From Bacteroidota bacterium (GTDB taxonomy: Bacteria > Bacteroidota > Bacteroidia > Chitinophagales > Chitinophagaceae): DNA of 12,065 nucleotides. Of this stretch, positions 5,043-12,065 are shown in pieces. How positions within the stretch are numbered: the first letter of the stretch is position 1; each line of letters starts with the position of its first letter. The translations under genes and the position numbers were made by a program. Location of the stretch: assembly GCA_023440945.1 (NCBI GenBank), contig JAEZRL010000361.1, positions 1-12,065 on the forward strand. The letters are read 5' to 3'. The notes beneath the pieces were generated by a model that saw only the letters and a program-made list of their open reading frames with translations, was not told the DNA's origin and made no database searches.

Positions 5043-7814
5043 ATGAAAAAACTAACGCTTCTGCTCTTTCTAATCGGAGGTTGCTTTGCTGTTTCCAACG
5101 CACAAAATGCGTCTGTGAAGGGTATTATTACAGATACCACCAACAAAGAGCATCTTACCAACACAGTTATCTCGCTTCTTCATGCAAACGATTCTATTCT
5201 ATACAAGTTTACAAGAAGTGATAAAGACGGAAAGTTTCAACTCAATCATTTGACAGCGGGTAAGTATATAATGCTTGTTACACACAACACTTTTGCTGAT
5301 TATGTGGATGAACTTAATTTATCTGATACTTCCCATCTTGATCTTGGCGAAATAAAAATGACACTTGAAGCAAATTTGTTGCAGGAAGTGATCGTAAGAC
5401 AAAGAATTGCAGCAGTGCGTATGAAAGGTGATACACTTGAATTTAATGCAGATAGTTTTAAAGTGCGTGAAGGCGCATCAACCGAAGAAATGTTGCGTAA
5501 ACTACCAGGCATACAGGTTGATAAAGATGGAAAGATAACGGCACAAGGCGAGAAGATTGAAAAAGTATTGGTTGATGGAGAAGAGTTTTTTGGAGATGAT
5601 CCAACACTTGCAACACGAAATATTCCTGCTGATGCCATTGATAAAGTGCAGGTGTTTGATAAGAAAAGCGACCAGGCTGAATTTACAGGAATTGATGACG
5701 GGCAAAAAACTAAAACGCTTAATCTAAAACTGAAAGCGGATAAGAAGAAAGGTTATTTTGGAAAGATTGATATTGGTGCAGGATTGTATGATAGGTGGAA
5801 CAACACAGCTATGTTCAACCGCTTCCGGGCTAAACAAAAATTTTCGGTTTATGGTATCATGAGCAGTACAGGAAAAACAGGTTTGGACTGGGATGAAAGA
5901 AGCACTTATGGCGGTGGAGATAATCTGGAGTACGATGAAGACAATGGCTTTTTCTATATGGAAGGAGGCGGAGATGAGTTCAGCAATTCCCAATACTTCG
6001 GTGAGGGTGTACCAAAAAGCTGGAGTGCAGGTGCTAACTATTCCAATAAATTTGATGACGATAAACAGAATGTGAACGGAAGTTATCGTTATAATAAATT
6101 AAACAATGAAGGCTCCGGTCAAACGCTTACACAAAATATCTTGCCCAATTCTGTACTTATAACAAATGAAACCAGAAATACTTTCGGCAGCCGTGAAAGG
6201 CATTCGTTGAATGGTACATACGAATGGCAGATAGACAGCAGCACATCCATTAAATTAACCGCAAATGGTTACAAGGGAAATCAATCAGGCTATACAGAAT
6301 ACAACAGTATAACAAAAGGTGCAAAAGGAAATCTTATAAATAACAGTAACCGTAACTCCAGTTCAAGCGGCGACAACAGTGACTTCAATGCAAGATTGTT
6401 ATTAAAGAAACGATTTAAAAAATTGGGTAGAACGCTTTCGTTAAATCTTGAAGACAAATACAACGACAGCAAAACAAAAGGTTATTTGTATGCTTTGATA
6501 ACAACGTACAACGATGATATAGGGAGAGATAGCATCACCGATCAAATGAAAATGTATAACAACAGTGTTGCTTCGATGAGTGCTAAACTAACCTATACAG
6601 AACCTGTTGCTAAAAATCTTTTTGCTGAATTAAGTTATACTATCCGAAACAGTAAAAGTGAAGCAGAACGTTTGTCGTACGATAAAAATAACGAAGGTAA
6701 ATATTTGAATTTTAACGACACCTTCAGCAATCACTACGACTTCAATGTATTTACGAATGCAGGTGGTGCTGCTCTAAAATACAATAGTAAAAAAGTTACT
6801 GCCAGTGCCGGTACTGATATCGCTTTTCAGAATTTTAAACAAACAGATCTTATTGCAGATACTACTTTAAGAAGAGATTACCGCAACTTCTTCCCGAGGG
6901 CAAACTTTACTTATAAGTTTAACGCTGCAAGCCGTTTGTATATCGGTTATCAAGGTAGTACAAGACAGCCAACTATTCAACAGATACAACCTGTTGCAGA
7001 TAATAGCAATCCTTTGTTTATAAACATTGGTAATCCTGAGCTAAAACAAGAGTTCAGGCATAACATCAACTTCAATCTTAATTCATATAAGGTACTGGAA
7101 CAAAGAGGTTATTATTTGTATGGAGGATTCAATACAGTAAGTAATGCTATTGTAAACAATCAGGAAACAGACAGTACAGGAAAAACAATCAATCAATACA
7201 TCAACATGAATGGTAATTACAACGGCTACAGCGGTTTTGGTTATAACATGAAGCTGAAAAAGCTAGATATGAATTTGAACTTTGGCTTAAATTATAATAC
7301 TTCGCGTTATAGCTCTGTTGTAAATGGTTTAAAGAACACAACCGATAACAATGCGCCTGGTTTCAGGATCGGTTTATATAAATACAAGGAAAAGAAATAC
7401 AATATTTATTACGATTATTCCTTTAATTACAATTTCTCAAAATCATCTGTAAATAATTCTTTAACTACTGACTACTGGACACAAAGTCATAACCTTGGTC
7501 TCAATATAACATTGCCATGGAAGTTTGAATTGAATTCAGATGTGGACTGGAATCTTCGCCAGAAAACTGATCTGTTTACAAACAATAATAATGTGTTCTT
7601 ATGGAACGGTTATATAGGAAGAAAATTCTTGAAGAATGATAAGGCAATGCTGCGGTTGAATACCTATGATATTCTTAACCAGAACAAAGGCTTTAACCGC
7701 TATATCAATACGAATGTTATCAGGGAAAACAGTTATCAGACATTAAGAAGATATTTCACCTTAAGCTTTGTTTGGAATTTCTCAAAAACACCAGCAGGCG
7801 GTGCCGCACAATAA
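5043..7814 (+). CDS. TonB-receptor-like outer-membrane beta-barrel protein with carboxypeptidase-regulatory-like domain
   Basis: A 923-residue exported protein. Residues 1-20 are a signal peptide (basic start, hydrophobic core, cleavage likely after SNA before Q21). Residues 22 to about 110 form a carboxypeptidase-D-regulatory-like beta-sandwich (VKGIITDTTNKE...DGKFQLNHLTAGKY). Residues about 118-232 resemble a receptor plug, with LRKLPGIQVDKDGKI, VLVDGEEFFGDDP and QAEFTGIDDG, the hallmarks of the Bacteroidota outer-membrane beta-barrel family. From about 240 to 913 alternating aromatic and polar strands form the barrel, closing with FTLSFVWNF; a short tail follows. No TonB box is recognisable and no SusD-like partner follows, so a classical glycan transporter of the SusC/SusD type is unlikely. 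It is probably co-transcribed with the GLPGLI gene 11 bases downstream. The ATG at 5043 is chosen because it gives the signal peptide. Substrate is unknown. Confidence 0.88.
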   Translation: MKKLTLLLFLIGGCFAVSNAQNASVKGIITDTTNKEHLTNTVISLLHANDSILYKFTRSDKDGKFQLNHLTAGKYIMLVTHNTFADYVDELNLSDTSHLDLGEIKMTLEANLLQEVIVRQRIAAVRMKGDTLEFNADSFKVREGASTEEMLRKLPGIQVDKDGKITAQGEKIEKVLVDGEEFFGDDPTLATRNIPADAIDKVQVFDKKSDQAEFTGIDDGQKTKTLNLKLKADKKKGYFGKIDIGAGLYDRWNNTAMFNRFRAKQKFSVYGIMSSTGKTGLDWDERSTYGGGDNLEYDEDNGFFYMEGGGDEFSNSQYFGEGVPKSWSAGANYSNKFDDDKQNVNGSYRYNKLNNEGSGQTLTQNILPNSVLITNETRNTFGSRERHSLNGTYEWQIDSSTSIKLTANGYKGNQSGYTEYNSITKGAKGNLINNSNRNSSSSGDNSDFNARLLLKKRFKKLGRTLSLNLEDKYNDSKTKGYLYALITTYNDDIGRDSITDQMKMYNNSVASMSAKLTYTEPVAKNLFAELSYTIRNSKSEAERLSYDKNNEGKYLNFNDTFSNHYDFNVFTNAGGAALKYNSKKVTASAGTDIAFQNFKQTDLIADTTLRRDYRNFFPRANFTYKFNAASRLYIGYQGSTRQPTIQQIQPVADNSNPLFINIGNPELKQEFRHNINFNLNSYKVLEQRGYYLYGGFNTVSNAIVNNQETDSTGKTINQYINMNGNYNGYSGFGYNMKLKKLDMNLNFGLNYNTSRYSSVVNGLKNTTDNNAPGFRIGLYKYKEKKYNIYYDYSFNYNFSKSSVNNSLTTDYWTQSHNLGLNITLPWKFELNSDVDWNLRQKTDLFTNNNNVFLWNGYIGRKFLKNDKAMLRLNTYDILNQNKGFNRYINTNVIRENSYQTLRRYFTLSFVWNFSKTPAGGAAQ

Positions 7815-7825
7815 ATATTAATTTT

Positions 7826-8584
7826 ATGAAGAAAATAATTATAGCCTTATTGCTTTCTCCTTTTGCCTTACAAACTTTTGCCCAGCAAACGTTTATCGCC
7901 AAAGGCAAAATTGAATATGAAAAAACGGTAAATATTTATAAAGAATTAGACTTTATGAGCGATGAGGATGGAAACAGAACGTGGATTGAAGCGCTCAAGA
8001 AAATATCACCTGAACGAAACGTTACTTATTTCGACTTGTATTTCAATGATGATAAAACATTATATCAACCGGGAAGAACGGTGCAGGTGGCAAAGAAAGC
8101 GCCTGATTGGGTAATAGGACCCGCTGCTGATAACATTGTTTACAATAACTTTTCGCAGCAGCAAACGGTTAGCCAGAAACATGTGTATGATAACACTTTT
8201 CTTATACAGGATAGTTTAACAAAGATTGAATGGCGCATTACCAACGATACAAGAACGATTGCCGGCTTTGAATGCCGCAAGGCAGTAGGCAGGATGCTTG
8301 ATTCTGTTTATGTGATTGCTTTTTATACCGATCAGATTCTTACAACCGGTGGGCCTGAGTCTTTTACCGGTTTGCCCGGAATGATACTAGGCGCTGCTAT
8401 CCCACGCATTAATACAACATGGTTTGCGACTAAATTAGAGTTAGCACAGGTAACGCCAGAGCAGGTTGTACCACCTAAAAAAGGAAAAAAAGTAGATTCT
8501 AAAGAATTATTTGAGCAGTTGAAACCTGCAATGAAAAACTGGGGTAGAGAAGGCAAACGTAATATTTGGTTGATAATGATATAG
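7826..8584 (+). CDS. GLPGLI-family secreted protein
   Basis: From the ATG at 7826 this encodes 252 residues. A longer frame from 7772 would overlap the preceding gene and hide the signal peptide, so the later start is preferred. Residues 1-19 are a signal peptide ending TFA before Q20. The family signature appears as GLPGMI at 182-187 inside SFTGLPGMILGA, preceded by the typical IAGFECRKA segment (146-154) with Cys150. Known of the family: GLPGLI proteins are Bacteroidota-specific, exported, of no established biochemical function, and often encoded next to outer-membrane receptor-like proteins, as here. Start is 11 bases after the barrel gene stop, so the two are probably one transcript and their products probably meet in the periplasm or at the outer membrane (inference). 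The end (KNWGREGKRNIW) is the normal family C-terminus, so the gene appears complete. Confidence 0.9.
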   Translation: MKKIIIALLLSPFALQTFAQQTFIAKGKIEYEKTVNIYKELDFMSDEDGNRTWIEALKKISPERNVTYFDLYFNDDKTLYQPGRTVQVAKKAPDWVIGPAADNIVYNNFSQQQTVSQKHVYDNTFLIQDSLTKIEWRITNDTRTIAGFECRKAVGRMLDSVYVIAFYTDQILTTGGPESFTGLPGMILGAAIPRINTTWFATKLELAQVTPEQVVPPKKGKKVDSKELFEQLKPAMKNWGREGKRNIWLIMI

Positions 8585-8679
8585 AAAATTCAACGAGAAT
8601 ATTTTAGCTAGTAGTTGAAAAACTTGGCAAGCTCTTTTTTGCTGTTTAGCCATATTGCCACTATAACAACGAATGATGA

Positions 8680-9450
8680 TTACTTATCGAGTGCAGACAT
8701 TAAATGATGCTTTCCTTTAAGCATAAACTTTTTGCTTTGCTCAATTGCATCCATTACCTGCTCTAAAATTTCCTCAATAGGTTTGTTATAATCTATTGCT
8801 AACGGCTCTTTAAAACGAACGGAAAGCTTTGAGCCTTTTTTCTTGAATACCAATCCTTTCTTATTAAATGCCCGCCAAAAACCATTGATAACAACAGGCA
8901 CTACAACAGGATGATTATTTTTAATAATATAAGCTGTACCTTTTCGACCTGGGGCAAATGGTTTGGTAGTGCCTTGCGGAAAAGTAATGACCCAACTATT
9001 TTCTAAAGCAGTTGTAATTTTTCTTGTGTCTGATGGATCGAGGCCGCGACGAACTTCAGTGCCTTCTGCACGCCACGTTCGTTTTACCGTAAGCGCTCCA
9101 CCAAGTTTAAAGAGTTTTGCAAGAAAACCTTTGTTCATCGTTTCTTCCGCTGCTACAAAATACACATTGGTAAAAGGATTGAGTAAATAATACGGCACGC
9201 CAAGCTTGTTGTTTTTACGCCATTTTACCGCGCAGAAAATATGCAGAAAGGCAATTACATCTGCAAAATACGTTTGATGATTGCTTATAAATAAGACATT
9301 TTTTTTAGGAAGATTTTGCAAATGTTCAGTGCCTTCTATCTTTATCCTGTTAAACATAGTTAGTCCGGGATAAGTAAACGCTCCAACAAGTGTATAAACA
9401 AGAGATCTTATCAGTCTTAGGTTCTTTATTTTTCCAGCCAGTTGATTCAT
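8680..9450 (-). CDS. Lysophospholipid / 1-acylglycerol-3-phosphate acyltransferase family protein (PlsC-like)
   Basis: A 256-residue membrane-associated acyltransferase. Motif I reads NHQTYFAD (57-64), so His58 and Asp64 are separated by five residues instead of the usual four (HX4D). Motif II is GGALTVKRT with Arg124. Motif III reads FPQGT (157-161) where most relatives have FPEGT. Motif IV is VVVPVVINGF (182-191). GRKGTAYII (168-176) follows motif III. Family knowledge: PlsC-type enzymes transfer an acyl group from acyl-CoA or acyl-ACP to lysophosphatidic acid or another lysolipid at the inner membrane. Because two catalytic motifs are variant, the acceptor could differ from lysophosphatidic acid. 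There is one hydrophobic segment near the N-terminus (about 16-31) and no signal peptide. Transcribed divergently from the SIMPL gene with 122 bases between starts. Superfamily is firm, exact reaction is not. Confidence 0.88.
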   Translation of the reverse strand: MNQLAGKIKNLRLIRSLVYTLVGAFTYPGLTMFNRIKIEGTEHLQNLPKKNVLFISNHQTYFADVIAFLHIFCAVKWRKNNKLGVPYYLLNPFTNVYFVAAEETMNKGFLAKLFKLGGALTVKRTWRAEGTEVRRGLDPSDTRKITTALENSWVITFPQGTTKPFAPGRKGTAYIIKNNHPVVVPVVINGFWRAFNKKGLVFKKKGSKLSVRFKEPLAIDYNKPIEEILEQVMDAIEQSKKFMLKGKHHLMSALDK

Positions 9451-9572
9451 TTATGTTTTCATTTTTTGGCAAGGAATGCAAATAGATGAAATAAATGTTA
9501 AGAAAACCATACCAAATTTTATTTGTTATGTAATTTTCAATTTTGCTTCATCTTTCTTTAAAACAATGAAAT

Positions 9573-10289
9573 ATGAAAAAGATAATTACTGTAGTAACCG
9601 CAACACTTGCATGTATTTATACGATGGCGCAAACACCTGTACCTGTTCAAAGAACAATTAATGTAAATGGCGTTGCAGAGATGCAGGTAGTGCCGGACGA
9701 AATTTATGTACAAGTTGACCTTCGCGAATACGATAAAAAGAATGGAAGCAAAGTGGATATTGAAGCAATCAGGAACAATTTTCTTTCTGCTTGTAAAAAC
9801 CTTGGAATTGCTGATTCAAATGTAGCGGTGCAGAGTTATAGTGGCTGGGATGGAAATTACTGGTGGTATAAAAAAAATAAAAAACAAAATCCGGATATGA
9901 AAGCTGGCATCAGTTATTGGGTGAAGGTGAGTAATACAACTATGATGGATAAACTGGTAAGTAAATTAGATGATGAAGCAACACAAAACTTTTTTATTGC
10001 AAAAGTTGATCATAGCAAAATGGAAGAATTTAAAAAGCAATTGAAGATAGAAGCTATTAAATCAGCTAAAGTAAAGGCAGAGTACCTTGCAGCAGCAATC
10101 AATGATGGTGTTGGTGAAGCAATAACTATTAATGAACCAAACGAAGTAAATTTTCCTCGTCCTGTTTATGCAAATATGATGATGAAAAGTTATGCTGCAG
10201 AAGACCAAGCGGCAGCACCTGCAATGAATGTAGATTTTAAAAAGATGGAGCTGAAGTTTGAAGTAAATGTTGTTTTTGCATTAAAATAG
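9573..10289 (+). CDS. SIMPL-domain (DUF541) secreted protein
   Basis: A 238-residue protein with a signal peptide at 1-19 (cleavage TMA before Q20). The SIMPL/DUF541 domain covers about 25-237: it opens with INVNGVAEMQVVPDEIYVQVDL (split here as residues 29-37 and 38-50), followed by the family pattern of a helix (VDIEAIRNNFLSACKNLGI), a strand, a loop rich in W and Y (91-99), then the helix KKQLKIEAIKSAKVKAEYLA and the closing strand MELKFEVNVVFAL. Known relatives include YggE of E. coli, linked to oxidative stress, and the Brucella periplasmic antigen BP26; the molecular activity is not established. It is a periplasmic or secreted protein here by its signal peptide. It stands alone on the plus strand, divergent from the acyltransferase and convergent with the DUF1080 gene. 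Start ATG at 9573 gives the signal peptide. Confidence 0.9.
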   Translation: MKKIITVVTATLACIYTMAQTPVPVQRTINVNGVAEMQVVPDEIYVQVDLREYDKKNGSKVDIEAIRNNFLSACKNLGIADSNVAVQSYSGWDGNYWWYKKNKKQNPDMKAGISYWVKVSNTTMMDKLVSKLDDEATQNFFIAKVDHSKMEEFKKQLKIEAIKSAKVKAEYLAAAINDGVGEAITINEPNEVNFPRPVYANMMMKSYAAEDQAAAPAMNVDFKKMELKFEVNVVFALK

Positions 10290-10439
10290 AAGTAATAATA
10301 ATAAATGATGAGTTGCTTGGTTAGGCTTCTGAAATTTTAATTAAAAAGTATTATCAAATAAAAAGGAGACTATAAAATATACTGTCAGTAGTTAGGTCAT
10401 TAGCTTTAAAACACAGAAATGACAGGAAGACTGAATCTG

Positions 10440-10481
10440 AAGGATGAGGTATAGCCTTCAATTTCGACTAACCTCATCCTT
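10440..10481 (-). terminator. Long hairpin between convergent SIMPL and DUF1080 genes
   Basis: AAGGATGAGGT (10440-10450) and ACCTCATCCTT (10471-10481) make a perfect 11-bp inverted repeat with a 20-base loop. It lies 31 bases after the DUF1080 stop codon and 150 bases after the SIMPL stop, so it most likely ends the minus-strand transcript and may act on both. No clear T-tract follows on either strand, so it may be an mRNA-end-protecting hairpin rather than a true intrinsic terminator. The remainder of 10290-10512 shows no gene. Confidence 0.5.
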
Positions 10482-10512
10482 AAAAGTTTTCAGCGTTACC
10501 AATATGAAAACA

Positions 10513-12065
10513 TTATTTGGAGGCATTTAAATCTTTCACCCGTATATTTCTAAACTTTACAACCGATCCATGTCCAAGAAAACCGATATGCCCTTTGTCG
10601 CGTTTTAAACCGGGATGATCTTTTCCATCCATCGCACCATTTTTACGGGCTTCAGTAATATCACCATCGGTGATCACGCTGCCGTTCAAGATCACTTTTA
10701 TTTTAGGACCTTTTACGATCACTTCTTCATAATTCCATTCGCCAACCGGTTTCAGGTAACCCCGTTTTGCAGGTATAACTCCATATACAGATCCATGGTA
10801 TTGATAAGGATGAAGGTTTTTATACATATCAGCCTCGTTATCCAATATCTGCAGTTCCATACCGGCATAGGCTGCATCACCTTCTAAGGGAGCCCTTATG
10901 CCTAAGCCATTATTAGCACCAGGTGTTAACTGAAATTCAAAACGGAAAATAAAATCACCATATTCATCTTTTGTGTAGAGATTACCACCACTGCCTTTTT
11001 CCGGATGAATGACCATATTCCCATCTTCTATTACATAGCTGGCCGTATTGCCTGTCCAGTTATACATATTCGTACCATCGAATAGTACTTTAAAACCTTC
11101 TTTCTTTTCTGCTTCGCTAAGGGTAAAAGGTTCCGGACGAGGGATTTCTCGAATATAAATATCACGGTAGGCTACATGGGTCCCATGCGCCTGCAGTTCA
11201 ATCTGCTCTTCAGGAAATATGGGTTGATTACGATCCCAGTAATTTTCCAGTACTACATTATCCACAACCAGTTCTCCGTTCAGATACACTGTTACCCGGT
11301 CTCCTTTCATGGTGATATGGAAATTATTCCAGTCACCAATGGCGTTATCAGCCAGCTTTAACGGTTTGCTGGGATGGGTTTGATTATTGTACAATCCACC
11401 GGAACCTACCTGAGCGCCTACATCGGTACGGGCTGTATCCCATATCTGTACCTGTGGCGTTCCGCGAAGATAAATGCCGGCATCGCCGTCTTTGGTGATT
11501 TTCCAGTCAACAAACATTTCAAAATCACCATACTTTTTTACGGTACAAATGTTTTCTCCTTCCCCGCTAAAATTCAATATACCATCTTTTGCATACCATC
11601 CTTTACGCATTATCTCATTAGCTTTCTCCTGTTCTTTTGCCAAGGTATCTGCATTCATTTTAGCCCGTACGATAGGGTTAGCTACTAAACCCTTCCATCC
11701 ACTCAGGTCTTTGCCATTAAATAAAGGCACCAAACCATCTTCCTGAGGCATTTCGGATAAGAATTTCCTTATCGCCTCTTTCTGATAATCACTATCCTGG
11801 CCCTGTAATACCTGTAATGTTTTATTCAAGAGCTCTTTTACAACGTTTCCATAAAACTTTTCATCAGATAAAGCTGTGTTCATTACCGTATGGGCCGCCT
11901 GTTGTTGCAAAGCGGGGTCATCGAGATAGCGACCAGCAAAAATCAAAGCAGGAAATGTTTTATTCTTCGCTACTTCTTTCAATATCTGTTGTTTTACTGA
12001 ATCTGTTCCTGCAATATCCATCGCTTTGCGGAGCATGAGGACTTTTTGCGCATTGGGATAACTGC
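10513..12065 (-). CDS. Tandem DUF1080 (3-keto-disaccharide hydrolase-like) protein with helical N-terminal repeats, 5' partial
   Basis: The frame stays open to the window edge, so the Met codon at 12034-12036 is probably internal; nine more residues (SYPNAQKVL) are readable before it. Numbered from that Met, residues 1-98 are alpha-helical and repeat-like (for example FPALIFAGRYLDDPALQQQAA), resembling HEAT repeats. Two DUF1080 modules of concanavalin-like fold follow: about 101-297, opening VPLFNGKDLSGWKG, with GIYLRGTPQVQIWD and GDWNNFHITMKGDRVTVYLNG; and about 315-504, opening FKVLFDGTNMYNWTG, with HGSVYGV and GEWNYEEVIVKG...KVILNG. DUF1080 proteins are assigned to hydrolysis of 3-keto-disaccharides or 3-keto-glycosides, usually outside the cytoplasm. 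The signal peptide would lie outside the window. By eye this gene is less AT-rich than its neighbours. No partner oxidoreductase is in the window. Family placement is secure; substrate is unknown. Confidence 0.88.
   Translation of the reverse strand, partial: SYPNAQKVLMLRKAMDIAGTDSVKQQILKEVAKNKTFPALIFAGRYLDDPALQQQAAHTVMNTALSDEKFYGNVVKELLNKTLQVLQGQDSDYQKEAIRKFLSEMPQEDGLVPLFNGKDLSGWKGLVANPIVRAKMNADTLAKEQEKANEIMRKGWYAKDGILNFSGEGENICTVKKYGDFEMFVDWKITKDGDAGIYLRGTPQVQIWDTARTDVGAQVGSGGLYNNQTHPSKPLKLADNAIGDWNNFHITMKGDRVTVYLNGELVVDNVVLENYWDRNQPIFPEEQIELQAHGTHVAYRDIYIREIPRPEPFTLSEAEKKEGFKVLFDGTNMYNWTGNTASYVIEDGNMVIHPEKGSGGNLYTKDEYGDFIFRFEFQLTPGANNGLGIRAPLEGDAAYAGMELQILDNEADMYKNLHPYQYHGSVYGVIPAKRGYLKPVGEWNYEEVIVKGPKIKVILNGSVITDGDITEARKNGAMDGKDHPGLKRDKGHIGFLGHGSVVKFRNIRVKDLNASK

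Noticed and set aside
4964..5221. An 85-aa reading frame starting MKKIISKQF on the plus strand
   Set aside because: It overlaps the receptor-like gene in another frame from 5043 onward, where the real gene has a signal peptide and recognised domains; the overlapping part is Cys-rich and not protein-like.
8589..8619. TTCAAC / GTTGAA inverted repeat after the GLPGLI gene as a terminator
   Set aside because: The stem is only 6 AT-rich pairs with a 19-base loop and no T-run directly after it.
9451..9572. CAATTTTG and TAATTTTC near 9530-9545 as -7 promoter elements of the SIMPL gene
   Set aside because: Each is one base off consensus and no TTTG -33 element lies at suitable spacing in this very AT-rich stretch, so the matches may be chance.
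10420..10455. An 11-codon ORF (MTGRLNLKDEV) overlapping the hairpin, like an attenuator leader peptide
   Set aside because: The next gene downstream is on the opposite strand, so there is nothing for a leader peptide to control; a chance ORF is more likely.

Overview
The window looks like a chromosomal piece of a Bacteroidota (Bacteroidetes) genome, most likely near Chitinophagaceae; the family level is inference. The evidence is AT-rich DNA, translation starts with few clear Shine-Dalgarno sites, a TAnnTTTG-type -7 promoter element ahead of a tRNA, and phylum-typical families: a carboxypeptidase-regulatory-domain/TonB-receptor-like outer-membrane barrel followed by a GLPGLI protein, a DUF1080 (3-keto-disaccharide hydrolase-like) protein, and signal peptides ending in A-Q.

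Layout. 1-417 (+) is the C-terminal end of a vanadium-haloperoxidase/PAP2-type phosphatase that enters from outside the window. It converges on trigger factor (tig, 521-1882, -), and a hairpin terminator lies between them. Upstream of tig on the same strand is a complete tRNA-Leu(UAG) (1968-2049) with its own -7 element and a downstream hairpin. Two small + strand ORFs of unknown function follow (2167-2418 and 2538-2768). They converge on glgB, the glycogen branching enzyme (2801-4744, -). A roughly 300-base divergent intergenic region containing three copies of ATCATTCA separates glgB from a two-gene + strand unit: the large outer-membrane barrel protein (5043-7814) and, 11 bases later, a secreted GLPGLI-family protein (7826-8584). 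This unit converges on a PlsC-type acyltransferase (8680-9450, -). The acyltransferase is divergent from a secreted SIMPL/DUF541 protein (9573-10289, +). Last comes a convergent tandem DUF1080 protein (10513 to the window edge, -) whose N-terminus lies outside.

How the genes work together. Most genes are unrelated single-gene units: protein folding (tig), a tRNA, glycogen (glgB) and lipid acylation. The only convincing functional unit is the barrel plus GLPGLI pair, probably co-transcribed, whose substrate cannot be told from sequence. I see no CRISPR array, insertion sequence, phage gene or recognisable defence system. The observations most worth a second look are the natural five-histidine tail of trigger factor, the barrel/GLPGLI pair with spaced upstream repeats, the variant catalytic motifs of the acyltransferase, and the two orphan small ORFs.
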